Shown in pieces: positions 1 to 5,622 of a stretch of DNA of 6,943 nt. Numbering within the stretch: the first letter of the stretch is position 1; every line of letters begins with the position of its first letter. This DNA comes from Actinomycetes bacterium (GTDB lineage: Bacteria; Actinomycetota; Acidimicrobiia; Acidimicrobiales; RAAP-2), in NCBI GenBank assembly GCA_021826655.1, contig JAKAZC010000146.1, positions 1 through 6,943 on the forward strand. The letters run 5' to 3'. Both the position numbers and the translations under genes were made by a program. The notes under the pieces were generated by a model that saw only the letters and a program-made list of their open reading frames with translations, had not been told where the DNA came from and searched no databases.

Positions 1-78
1 TGACCCCGGTTCAGCCGTGTACGCCGCGGGCTGACCCCGGTTCAGCCGTGTACGCCGCGGGCTGACCCCGGTTCAGCC
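1..78. repeat. 31-bp tandem repeat (2.5 copies) with internal hairpin
   Basis: Positions 1-31 and 32-62 are identical 31-bp units, and 63-78 repeats the first 16 bases of the unit. Each junction forms an inverted repeat: GGCTGA (60-65) pairs with TCAGCC (73-78) around a GC-rich centre, and the same structure recurs at 29-47. The minus-strand cysteine desulfurase stop codon (73-75) sits inside the first hairpin, so the array is its 3' end duplicated outward. It could be a repeated transcription terminator without a U-tract, a small intergenic repeat that continues past the left edge, or an assembly artefact at a contig end. Confidence 0.85.
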
Positions 79-1494
79 CCGGGCGCACCCGGAGCCGGCC
101 TGGTCCGACGAGGAGGGCCAGCCGGGGAGGTCGACCTCGGGCCTGAAGTCGCCGGTCCGGGTGTCCTGCACGTAGGCGATCGGCGACGCCGAGCCGCCGG
201 CGATCTCGGCCACCGCCTGCAGGAGGGCGTCCACGTCCGCGAGGGTGGTGCCGAGCCCGCAGCTGGCCCGGGCGGCGCCGGGGATGGTGCGGCGGTCGTG
301 GCCCACCACCTTGGCCCGTGCCGCGGCGTGCTCCCTCGGGTCGACACCCAGGAGCCGGAGGATGTACGGGTGGGCGCAGAAGCAACCGTGGCGGATCCCG
401 ATCCCCCATTCCGCGCTCAGGCGCGCGGCGACGAGTGCGTGGTGGGTGCCCCGCACGGCGAACGTGGCGACCGCCAGGGTCTCGACGTCGGGGGAGGGGC
501 CGAGCAGCGTCACTCCGTCGATCGCCGCCAGCCCGCTCCTGAGCCGCCGGGCGAGGGCAGACTCGTGCTCCCTGACGGCGTCCCATCCGATCCGACCGAT
601 CTCGCGGAGGGCGGCGCCCATGGCGACGGCCCCGATGACGTTGGGAGACCCGGCCTCCTCGCGTTCGGGCGGGTCGGTCCACAGCACCTCGTCGAGGTCG
701 ACGAGGTCCACTGCACCGCCCCCCGCGAGGAACGGCTCGCCCGAGGAGAACACGCGCCGGGGGCCCACCAGGGCCCCCGCGCCGAACGGCGCGTAGAGCT
801 TGTGGCCGCTGAACGCCACGAAGTCGGGGCCGGCGGGTATGGGCCGGTGGGGGGCGAGCTGAGCCGCGTCGAGGACGACCGGCACGCCCCGCTCGTGGGC
901 GGCCTCGCAGATCTCCTCCACCGGGGGGAGCCATCCGGTCACGTTGGAGGCCCCGGTCACGGTCAGCAACGCGGGCCGGGGCCCCGCGTCGAGCGCGGCG
1001 ACCACGTCCTCCACCCCGAACGTGCCCTCTGGTCCGCACTCGACCCAGCGGGGCCGCGCCACGCGCGTCCACGGGAGGAGGTTGGCATGGTGCTCGACGA
1101 CGGTGGTGACGACGACCGCGTCGGGTGGGAGCTCGAGCCGGAAGGCGAGGTGGTTGATCGCCTCGGTGGTGTTCCGGCAGATGATGGCGATGTCGTCGCG
1201 GCCGCCGCCGTCCCGCCCGCAGAACTCGAGCACGGAGCGCCGGGCCTCCTCGTACGCCGCGGTCGACACCCGCGACTTGAACCCGGCCCCGCGGTGCACG
1301 CTGGAGTACCTCGGCAGGAAGTCGGCGACCGCGCCGGTGACCACCTCCATCGCCGGGGTGGACGCCGCGCAGTCGAGGTCCCGGTAGGGGCGCTTCACGC
1401 CGTCGGCGCACGGGACCGGCCAGCCGGCACCGGTCAGCACCGCCAGCGGCGCGTCGGCCGGCCCGTCTCCGTCGGATACCTCGCTTGCTTCCAT
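73..1494 (-). CDS. Group II cysteine desulfurase-like PLP enzyme (SufS/CsdA type, aminotransferase class V)
   Basis: A 473-residue protein with the full class V aminotransferase fold. By family it would take sulfur from L-cysteine, giving alanine and an enzyme persulfide for Fe-S clusters or thio-cofactors in the cytosol. Visible motifs in order: SSVHRGAGFKS near residue 65; EHHANLLPW (134-142), typical of SufS, with the PLP-stacking His; LDAAQ with PLP-binding Asp209; FSGHKLYAPFG with the Schiff-base Lys232; and RHGCFCAHP (368-376), where Cys373 aligns with the catalytic Cys of the SufS motif R-x-G-H-H-C-A. A second Cys (371) lies two residues before it. About 40 residues follow the last domain helix. 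The ATG at 1494 has no Shine-Dalgarno but sits 6 nt after a TAAATT box, so it is probably leaderless. No suf genes are adjacent, so a specialised or stand-alone role is possible. Family call is firm; the substrate is inferred. Confidence 0.88.
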   Translation of the reverse strand: MEASEVSDGDGPADAPLAVLTGAGWPVPCADGVKRPYRDLDCAASTPAMEVVTGAVADFLPRYSSVHRGAGFKSRVSTAAYEEARRSVLEFCGRDGGGRDDIAIICRNTTEAINHLAFRLELPPDAVVVTTVVEHHANLLPWTRVARPRWVECGPEGTFGVEDVVAALDAGPRPALLTVTGASNVTGWLPPVEEICEAAHERGVPVVLDAAQLAPHRPIPAGPDFVAFSGHKLYAPFGAGALVGPRRVFSSGEPFLAGGGAVDLVDLDEVLWTDPPEREEAGSPNVIGAVAMGAALREIGRIGWDAVREHESALARRLRSGLAAIDGVTLLGPSPDVETLAVATFAVRGTHHALVAARLSAEWGIGIRHGCFCAHPYILRLLGVDPREHAAARAKVVGHDRRTIPGAARASCGLGTTLADVDALLQAVAEIAGGSASPIAYVQDTRTGDFRPEVDLPGWPSSSDQAGSGCARG

Positions 1495-1500
1495 CGCAGC

Positions 1501-1506
1501 AATTTA
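1501..1506 (-). promoter_or_regulatory. -10 box of leaderless promoter for the cysteine desulfurase gene
   Basis: On the minus strand TAAATT matches the actinobacterial -10 consensus TANNNT and ends 6 nt before the ATG at 1494. That places the transcription start at or next to the start codon. No Shine-Dalgarno is present, and no convincing -35 is seen in the GC-rich DNA upstream. The only AT-rich patch in this divergent gap is here. Confidence 0.5.
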
Positions 1507-1581
1507 GGGCCCGGCGCCCGCGGGCCCGGTCGCCCGCTCTCACCGGCACCCGTGTGTCCCGGACGCGGAACCCGCCCGGGG

Positions 1582-1587
1582 TAGCGT
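1582..1587 (+). promoter_or_regulatory. -10 box of leaderless promoter for the DksA/TraR-like gene
   Basis: TAGCGT (context GGTAGCGTG) is a good TANNNT element ending 7 nt before the ATG at 1595. This geometry implies transcription beginning at that ATG and selects it over the GTG at 1586 and ATG at 1589, which would overlap or abut the -10 box. No -35 match is evident. Confidence 0.5.
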
Positions 1588-1594
1588 GATGGCG

Positions 1595-1891
1595 ATGGAC
1601 GAGGGGATCGAGCCGACCGCAGGTCCGGCCACGGGTCCGGTGACGGACCGTGGGTGGGACCGGTCACCGGAGCGAGGCGATCTCCCGACCCCACCGGCAG
1701 CGGGTCGGGCCCGGCCCGATTACGAGGAGGTGCTGGTCGCGGCCGGGAAGCTGCTCGACGACGTCGAGCGCGCGCTCGCCCGGCTCGACGAGGGCACCTA
1801 CGACGCCTGCGAGGGGTGCGGCGCCCGGATCGGTGAGTCGCGCCTGACCGAGCACCCGACCGCCCGGCCCTGCGCGCTCCATCACCGCTAG
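1595..1891 (+). CDS. DksA/TraR-family zinc-finger protein (CCCH variant)
   Basis: A 98-residue protein. The first 40 residues are Pro/Gly-rich and probably disordered. A short helix follows (YEEVLVAAGKLLDDVERALARLDEGTY, residues 43-69, written here only to locate it), then a zinc finger: Cys72-x2-Cys75-x17-Cys93-x2-His96. Spacing is that of the DksA/TraR finger, with His in place of the fourth Cys. Family members bind the RNA polymerase secondary channel, often with ppGpp; this one is much shorter than DksA and lacks its long coiled coil with the acidic tip, so it may be a TraR-like or purely structural relative. The start at 1595 is chosen because TAGCGT ends 7 nt upstream and no Shine-Dalgarno is present. 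The gene diverges from the cysteine desulfurase and converges on the flavodoxin 39 bp downstream. Confidence 0.85.
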   Translation: MDEGIEPTAGPATGPVTDRGWDRSPERGDLPTPPAAGRARPDYEEVLVAAGKLLDDVERALARLDEGTYDACEGCGARIGESRLTEHPTARPCALHHR

Positions 1892-1893
1892 GC

Positions 1894-1934
1894 CCCCGTC
1901 CCCGTCCCCGTCCCCGTCCCCGCCTCAGCCTCAG
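1894..1934. repeat. Short tandem hexamer tract between convergent genes
   Basis: Four perfect CCCCGT units (1894-1917) and a partial fifth (1918-1922) are followed by two CCTCAG units (1923-1934). The tract fills the gap between the DksA/TraR-like stop and the flavodoxin stop, and the second CCTCAG contains the flavodoxin stop codon (1931-1933). It is probably a slippage-prone simple repeat. No stem-loop terminator is visible in the gap. Confidence 0.85.
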
Positions 1935-2470
1935 CCCGCCCCGGCCGAGCGTCTCACGCCCTCACCGAGGCTCCTTCCCCAGGCCAGGGCCCGTTGCTCC
2001 TCGCCCGGCCGGAGCCGGTTCTCCTTGTCGACGAAGAAGCTCGTGGGCTTGGCCACGAGCCTCCACCCGTGACGCCGAAGCGCCTTGCCGATGCCCTTCG
2101 ATGCCCTCCCCGTGAAGACGGGAGGAGCTGAGAAGCGGGTGTCGAACGCCGCCGCCCGGCCGCCGGACCCATCGAGCGAGGACAGCCATTCCCGAAGCCC
2201 GAGGCCCGCAGCCGCAGGATCGAGGGCGAGGTGGCTGTCCGGCCTGCCGGCCGCGTCCACGGCGGCCTTCCTGGTGCTCGGACGGCTCATCCCGTGGGCG
2301 TGGGTCGGCCCGCCGACGACGACGAGATCTGCGCCGCCGAGGACGTCGCCCTTGGCCTGGTCGAGGGGCAGCACGGCAACCTCCCCGGACGGTCCCAGCC
2401 CGTCGGCGATCGCCTGGGCCACTGCATGGGTGTTGCCGTACATCGACTCGTACACGACGACCGCTCGCAT
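1931..2470 (-). CDS. Flavodoxin-family protein
   Basis: A 179-residue protein with the flavodoxin fold, which binds FMN and carries one or two electrons in the cytosol. The N-terminal beta strand leads into the phosphate-binding loop, ESMYGNT (residues 8-14), followed by helix 1. The next flavin loop is VVVGGPTHAHGMS (residues 50-62), and a C-terminal FFVDKENRLRPGEE segment is typical of actinobacterial flavodoxin-like proteins. The start at 2470 is set by a GAGGTG ribosome site 6 nt upstream and because homology begins exactly there; the 30 extra upstream codons open in this frame are rejected. The upstream membrane protein gene is on the same strand with an 86-bp gap, so the two may share a transcript. 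Its redox partner is unknown. A P450 lies about 570 bp away on the opposite strand and could be one, but nothing in the sequence proves it. Confidence 0.9.
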   Translation of the reverse strand: MRAVVVYESMYGNTHAVAQAIADGLGPSGEVAVLPLDQAKGDVLGGADLVVVGGPTHAHGMSRPSTRKAAVDAAGRPDSHLALDPAAAGLGLREWLSSLDGSGGRAAAFDTRFSAPPVFTGRASKGIGKALRRHGWRLVAKPTSFFVDKENRLRPGEEQRALAWGRSLGEGVRRSAGAG

Positions 2471-2476
2471 CGGGCC

Positions 2477-2482
2477 CACCTC
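2477..2482 (-). promoter_or_regulatory. Ribosome binding site of the flavodoxin gene
   Basis: GAGGTG on the minus strand, 6 nt before the ATG at 2470, is a strong Shine-Dalgarno. It decides the start, against the longer open frame reaching 2560. Confidence 0.7.
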
Positions 2483-2556
2483 ACGATCTGCCCGGTCCTC
2501 GCCGCGGCAATCAGCCAATTGTCCCTCTGCGCCCCGGCGGTTCCCAGGGCCGAAGG

Positions 2557-2874
2557 TCACCGGCGATGGACCGCAGGGGCGGGACCCGGCATCCGCGGCG
2601 GTCGTTCCGGGCCCGTCGAGCGGCCGGAAGGCAACCGCGGCGAGCTGCGCTTACGCGCGGCACGGGCCTCGGCGTCCTCGTGGACGAGGTGCCACCACGC
2701 GGCGATCGCGATCGCCGCGAACGCGGGCCACTCCGCGGTGTAGAACCAGCTGAGCCCGTTCCCTCCGAGGGCCCTCGTGGCCTGCCACCAGGCGGCGGCC
2801 AGGCACCCCGCCACGAAGAGGGTGAGATCCGGGTGGAGGAGCAGCGCCCCGCTGGAGAACCAGCGTTCGCGCAC
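2557..2874 (-). CDS. Small two-helix membrane protein, function unknown
   Basis: A 105-residue protein with two predicted membrane helices, roughly residues 15-32 (LFVAGCLAAAWW) and 46-65 (WPAFAAIAIAAWWHLVHE). A conserved-looking loop, GGNGLSWFYTAEWP, lies between them. The basic Pro/Arg-rich tail after residue 66 is probably cytosolic. The Trp-rich W..R..GNGLSW..EWP.FA...WW pattern resembles small uncharacterised integral membrane proteins common in Actinobacteria; that is from memory, and no function is known to me. The GTG at 2874 is preferred because a TAAGCT box ends exactly 7 nt upstream (leaderless). The longer alternative GTG at 2910 would add 12 basic residues and would run through that box. 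The flavodoxin gene follows after 86 bp. Its start diverges from the P450 operon across a 165-bp gap. Confidence 0.7.
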   Translation of the reverse strand: MRERWFSSGALLLHPDLTLFVAGCLAAAWWQATRALGGNGLSWFYTAEWPAFAAIAIAAWWHLVHEDAEARAARKRSSPRLPSGRSTGPERPPRMPGPAPAVHRR

Positions 2875-2881
2875 GGCAGGA

Positions 2882-2887
2882 AGCTTA
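2882..2887 (-). promoter_or_regulatory. -10 box of leaderless promoter for the small membrane protein
   Basis: TAAGCT on the minus strand fits TANNNT and ends 7 nt before the GTG at 2874, the same geometry as the two other leaderless promoters in this window. A weak -35 (GTGCCA, 2905-2910) lies 17 bp upstream. It is one of the few AT-rich spots in the area. Confidence 0.45.
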
Positions 2888-2934
2888 CGTTGCGGCCACC
2901 TGCGTGGCACGGGTCCTCACCCACCGCCGGTCCG

Positions 2935-2958
2935 CTGATTGACACCATCTCCAATCAG
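2935..2958. promoter_or_regulatory. Operator-like inverted repeat upstream of the P450 operon
   Basis: CTGATTG (2935-2941) and CAATCAG (2952-2958) are perfect 7-bp inverted arms separated by 10 bp. The repeat overlaps the TTGACA -35 and the start of the promoter spacer, the position expected of a repressor operator (TetR, MarR or GntR-type dimers bind sites of this size). No regulator gene is in the window, so the protein is unknown. The arms are AT-rich against very GC-rich surroundings, which makes functional retention more likely. Confidence 0.5.
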
Positions 2959-2967
2959 TACAAGGAT
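2939..2967 (+). promoter_or_regulatory. Promoter of the P450-M24-M24 operon
   Basis: A perfect TTGACA -35 (2939-2944) is followed after 17 bp by AAGGAT (2962-2967), which fits TANNNT except at its first base. Transcription should start near 2974-2975. This is the only consensus -35 found in the intergenic regions of the window, and it is embedded in the inverted repeat, suggesting a regulated strong promoter. Confidence 0.5.
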
Positions 2968-2974
2968 GACAATG

Positions 2975-3043
2975 ATGAGCGCCGCGCGTTCAGCCCCGTC
3001 TCCGGTCCTCGATCGCGCCCGGGCTCGAGGGAGCTGTTCATGA
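2975..3043 (+). CDS. Possible leaderless leader peptide (22 aa) overlapping the P450 start
   Basis: An ATG at 2975 lies exactly 7 nt after the AAGGAT -10 box and opens a 22-residue frame (begins MSAARSAPSP, ends RGSCS). Its TGA (3041-3043) overlaps the P450 ATG as ATGA. In-frame ATGs at 2966 and 2972 also exist. The arrangement fits translational coupling or a leader-peptide control of the P450. Against this, a 4-nt ATGA overlap with an open upstream frame of this length is not rare in GC-rich DNA, and no run of a single amino acid suggests classical attenuation. Confidence 0.3.
   Translation: MSAARSAPSPVLDRARARGSCS
3027..3033 (+). promoter_or_regulatory. Ribosome binding site of the P450 gene
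   Basis: GAGGGAG, 6 nt before the ATG at 3040, fixes the P450 start and rejects the 158-codon upstream extension of the open frame. It lies inside the possible leader peptide frame, so leader translation would cover it. Confidence 0.65.
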
Positions 3044-4311
3044 CGACCAGGGCCAGCGATGTGAGCAGCGACGCCGTCGTCGACGTCGACCACCACACCG
3101 AGGACTTCAACCTGCACGAGCTCGAGGCGTGGGCGGCCATCCGGGAGAGATGCCCGGTGGCCTTCAACCCCCGCTACGGCGGCTTCTGGATGGTGACCAA
3201 CTACGACGGTGTGGCCCAGGTCGCCCGCGACGGCGAGACCTTCGCCCACCGGTACGAGCCGAACGCTCCGGACGGCGTCGACTACAAGGGCGAGACCGGT
3301 ATCCCTCGGCCCGAGGGCTTGCCCGCTCTCGGCATCGGCGAGGTGGACGGCCCGTACCACCAGGCGCTGCGCAGGGCGCTGAACCCCTTCCTGTCCCCGC
3401 CGGCGGTCGAGCGGATGCGCCCGTTCATGCAGCAGTCGGTCACCTGGTTCCTCGACCAGAAGATCGCCGAGGGGTCCATCGACCTCGTGCTCGACTACAC
3501 GAACCCGGTCCCGGCCGTCCTGACGATGAAGATGATGGGTCTTCCCTGCGAGGACTGGTCGCGCTACGCCAACATGTTCCACGCGACGATGAGCTACCCC
3601 ATCTTCTCCGAGGAGTACCGGAAGGCGACGGCTCCCATGGTCGAGATGCAGGCGCAGCTCGCCGAGTTCGCGGCCGGCCGCCGGGCGGACCCGAAGGACG
3701 ACCTGACCAGCTTCCTGGTCCACCTCACGATCGACGGGGCGCCGCTGAGCGAACCCCAGGTGCTCGACATCCTCTGGAACCTCATCGGCGGGGGGGTCGA
3801 CACCACCACCTCGCTGACGTCGTGGGCGCTGTACCACCTGGCGGCCCACCCCGACCTGCGCCACCAGCTGATGGAACGGCCCGAGCTCTACGTGACGGCG
3901 ACCGACGAGTTCCTGCGGTACTACTCGGTCAACCAGACCCTGAGCAGGACGGTCACCCGTGACGTCGAGCTGTGTGGACAGCAGCTCCGACGCAACGACC
4001 AGGTTCTCATCAGCTGGCTTTCGGCCAACCACGACGAGGAGCAGTTCGACCGCCCGGACGAGGTGGTCCTCGACCGGGCGGTCAACCGGCACCTGGCGTT
4101 CGGGTTGGGACCCCATCGCTGCATCGGGTCGCATCTGGCGCGGGTCATGTTCGAGGTGATGATGCGCGAGGTGCTGAGCCGGATCCCCGACTACACGGTC
4201 GACCTCGCGGCCGTGCGCCAGTACGTGGGCAGCCCCTCCATGACCGGGCTGGTCGACCTGCCCGCCACCTTCACGCCGGGTCCGGTCGTCGGGGTGACGA
4301 GGCCGTTCTGA
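3040..4311 (+). CDS. Cytochrome P450 monooxygenase
   Basis: A 423-residue soluble class I-type bacterial P450; no membrane anchor is seen. Landmarks: the C-helix HQALR with His107 and Arg111 contacting the heme propionate; the I-helix GGGVDTTT with the acid-alcohol pair Asp254-Thr255 for oxygen activation; the K-helix EFLR (Glu290, Arg293); and the heme loop FGLGPHRCIG with axial Cys361. All are intact, so the enzyme should be active, needing two electrons from a ferredoxin or flavodoxin that is not encoded in this operon. The start at 3040 is supported by GAGGGAG (3027-3033) with a 6-nt spacer; the frame is open far upstream to 2566 but that part is antisense to the membrane protein gene. 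The first M24 gene follows after 45 bp on the same strand, indicating co-transcription. I do not recognise the CYP family; the substrate is unknown, probably a lipophilic small molecule or xenobiotic (inference). Confidence 0.95.
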   Translation: MTTRASDVSSDAVVDVDHHTEDFNLHELEAWAAIRERCPVAFNPRYGGFWMVTNYDGVAQVARDGETFAHRYEPNAPDGVDYKGETGIPRPEGLPALGIGEVDGPYHQALRRALNPFLSPPAVERMRPFMQQSVTWFLDQKIAEGSIDLVLDYTNPVPAVLTMKMMGLPCEDWSRYANMFHATMSYPIFSEEYRKATAPMVEMQAQLAEFAAGRRADPKDDLTSFLVHLTIDGAPLSEPQVLDILWNLIGGGVDTTTSLTSWALYHLAAHPDLRHQLMERPELYVTATDEFLRYYSVNQTLSRTVTRDVELCGQQLRRNDQVLISWLSANHDEEQFDRPDEVVLDRAVNRHLAFGLGPHRCIGSHLARVMFEVMMREVLSRIPDYTVDLAAVRQYVGSPSMTGLVDLPATFTPGPVVGVTRPF

Positions 4312-4356
4312 CATGCCCGGTCGAGCGGAGCGTGCCGCCGTGGCCACCGACGCATC

Positions 4357-5622
4357 GTGACGGCGCAGGGAGCGGCGCCCGCACCGATGGACGGGTGGCC
4401 GATGCAGGGCAGCGCGCAGGAGGCGGGGCCCGACCTGGCCCGGATGCGACGGGACCGCCAGGCCAAGCTGGCGAGCGAGATGGAGCGCCAGGGGATCGAC
4501 GCCCTCGTGCTCTCGGGGACCGGCAACGTCCACTACGCCACCGGTGCCCGGTGGTTGACCTCCGATGCCGGCCGGGCGTCCTGCGAGCCCGCCGTCGCCG
4601 TCGTCACGCGTGAAGGTCCGCCCCACCTCTTCACGGCGTACCCCGAGGGGGCTCCGCCCGACCTGCCGGCCGACCGCCTGCACGGTCCTCTCAGCCCGGA
4701 GTTCGCCGAGGGGGTGGAGGTCATGGCGAGCACGCTCGCCCAGATCCTCGGCACCGGCGCATTGCAGCTGGGCTTCGACGACCTGACCGCGGCAGCCGAC
4801 GAGGGGCTGTCCCGGCTGATGCCCGGGGCGGGCATCGTCGACGCGGGGCCGGTGCTCGGCGCGGCCAAGATCTGCAAGACCGAGGACGAGCTCGAGTGCA
4901 TCCGCCGGGCGCAGCGCATCAACGAACTGGCCATGTACGACGCGTACGCCGCCCTGGGCCCGGGCGTCCGCCAGAGTGAGCTCAGTGGCGTCTTCCTGCG
5001 CAGGATCTTCGAGCTCGGCGCCACCGCCAACACGATCGACCCCATCTGGCAGGCGACCCCCCCGTCCATCGCGGGAGGCCCGTGGACGGTCAACGGGGAC
5101 GTCGCCTTCCCGACCGGCTCGACCGACCGGATCCTCCGGCAGGACGAGCTGATCTTCGTCGACACCGGTATCAACTACGAGGGCTACTGCTCGGACTTCG
5201 GCCGGACATGGCTGGTCGGGTCCGCGGCCTCGGCCCGCCGCCGCGACCAGTTCAAGCGGTGGAGGGAGGTCGTCGAGCGGGTCCTCGAGCTCACCCGCCC
5301 CGGCACGACCGGGCTCGAGCTCAACCGGGCCGCGCGCAAGGGCGAGTACGGGCGGCGTCCCTGGCTCGACCACTTCTACCTGGTGCACGGCCTCGGCACC
5401 GACAGCGCCGAGATGCCGTTCATCGGCACCGACCTGGGCGAGGCCTTCGACGAGAGCATCGTGCTGGCGCCGGGAATGGTCATGGTCCTCGAACCCGTCA
5501 TCTGGGACGACGGGCAGGGCGGTTACCGGTCTGAGGACATCGTCGCGGTCACCGAGGACGGCTACCGGATGCTCAGTGACTTCCCCTACATGCCGTTCGA
5601 CGAGGGGGCCACGCGGTGGTGA
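4357..5622 (+). CDS. M24-fold metalloprotein, Xaa-Pro peptidase/creatinase-like, metal ligands intact
   Basis: A 421-residue two-domain protein: a creatinase-type N-terminal domain (about 28-165) and a pita-bread catalytic domain (about 170-410) beginning near CKTEDELECIRRAQ. All five dinuclear-metal ligands are present: Asp269 (VDTG), Asp280 (SDFGRTW), His344 (HGLG), Glu379 (LEP) and Glu393 (RSED). By eye alignment, two accessory histidines of Xaa-Pro peptidases are missing: the PH motif before the first Asp is replaced around Pro252-Thr253, and the HExP motif reads AEMP (351-354). Ordinary prolidase or aminopeptidase P activity is therefore doubtful. The M24 fold also includes creatinase and the DMSP lyase DddP, so a small-molecule C-N or C-S cleavage is possible. 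The start is uncertain: GTG 4357 has no ribosome site, and ATG 4387 or 4402 would also keep the domain. The gene follows the P450 by 45 bp and overlaps the next M24 gene, so the three form an operon. Confidence 0.88.
   Translation: MTAQGAAPAPMDGWPMQGSAQEAGPDLARMRRDRQAKLASEMERQGIDALVLSGTGNVHYATGARWLTSDAGRASCEPAVAVVTREGPPHLFTAYPEGAPPDLPADRLHGPLSPEFAEGVEVMASTLAQILGTGALQLGFDDLTAAADEGLSRLMPGAGIVDAGPVLGAAKICKTEDELECIRRAQRINELAMYDAYAALGPGVRQSELSGVFLRRIFELGATANTIDPIWQATPPSIAGGPWTVNGDVAFPTGSTDRILRQDELIFVDTGINYEGYCSDFGRTWLVGSAASARRRDQFKRWREVVERVLELTRPGTTGLELNRAARKGEYGRRPWLDHFYLVHGLGTDSAEMPFIGTDLGEAFDESIVLAPGMVMVLEPVIWDDGQGGYRSEDIVAVTEDGYRMLSDFPYMPFDEGATRW
5603..5608 (+). promoter_or_regulatory. Ribosome binding site of the second M24 gene
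   Basis: AGGGGG lies inside the last codons of the first M24 gene, 7 nt before GTG 5616 and 10 nt before GTG 5619. It supports a start overlapping the upstream stop, and so translational coupling of the two M24 proteins. Confidence 0.45.

Noticed and set aside
298..1584. A 428-codon plus-strand open frame antisense to the cysteine desulfurase
   Set aside because: The minus strand carries all PLP and catalytic motifs; the antisense frame is low-complexity.
2566..3039. N-terminal extension of the P450 frame by 158 codons
   Set aside because: It reads antisense through the small membrane protein gene and the promoter and operator region, while a good ribosome site marks ATG 3040.
4312..4356. 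Separate promoter or terminator between the P450 and the first M24 gene
   Set aside because: No TANNNT box with correct spacing and no hairpin beyond the short GTGGCCAC palindrome; co-transcription is simpler.
2917..5388. An 823-codon minus-strand open frame antisense to the P450 and first M24 gene
   Set aside because: It lies opposite two genes with complete family motifs, has a repetitive Arg/Gly/Val/Asp-rich composition and no recognisable domain; long antisense frames are expected in very GC-rich coding DNA.
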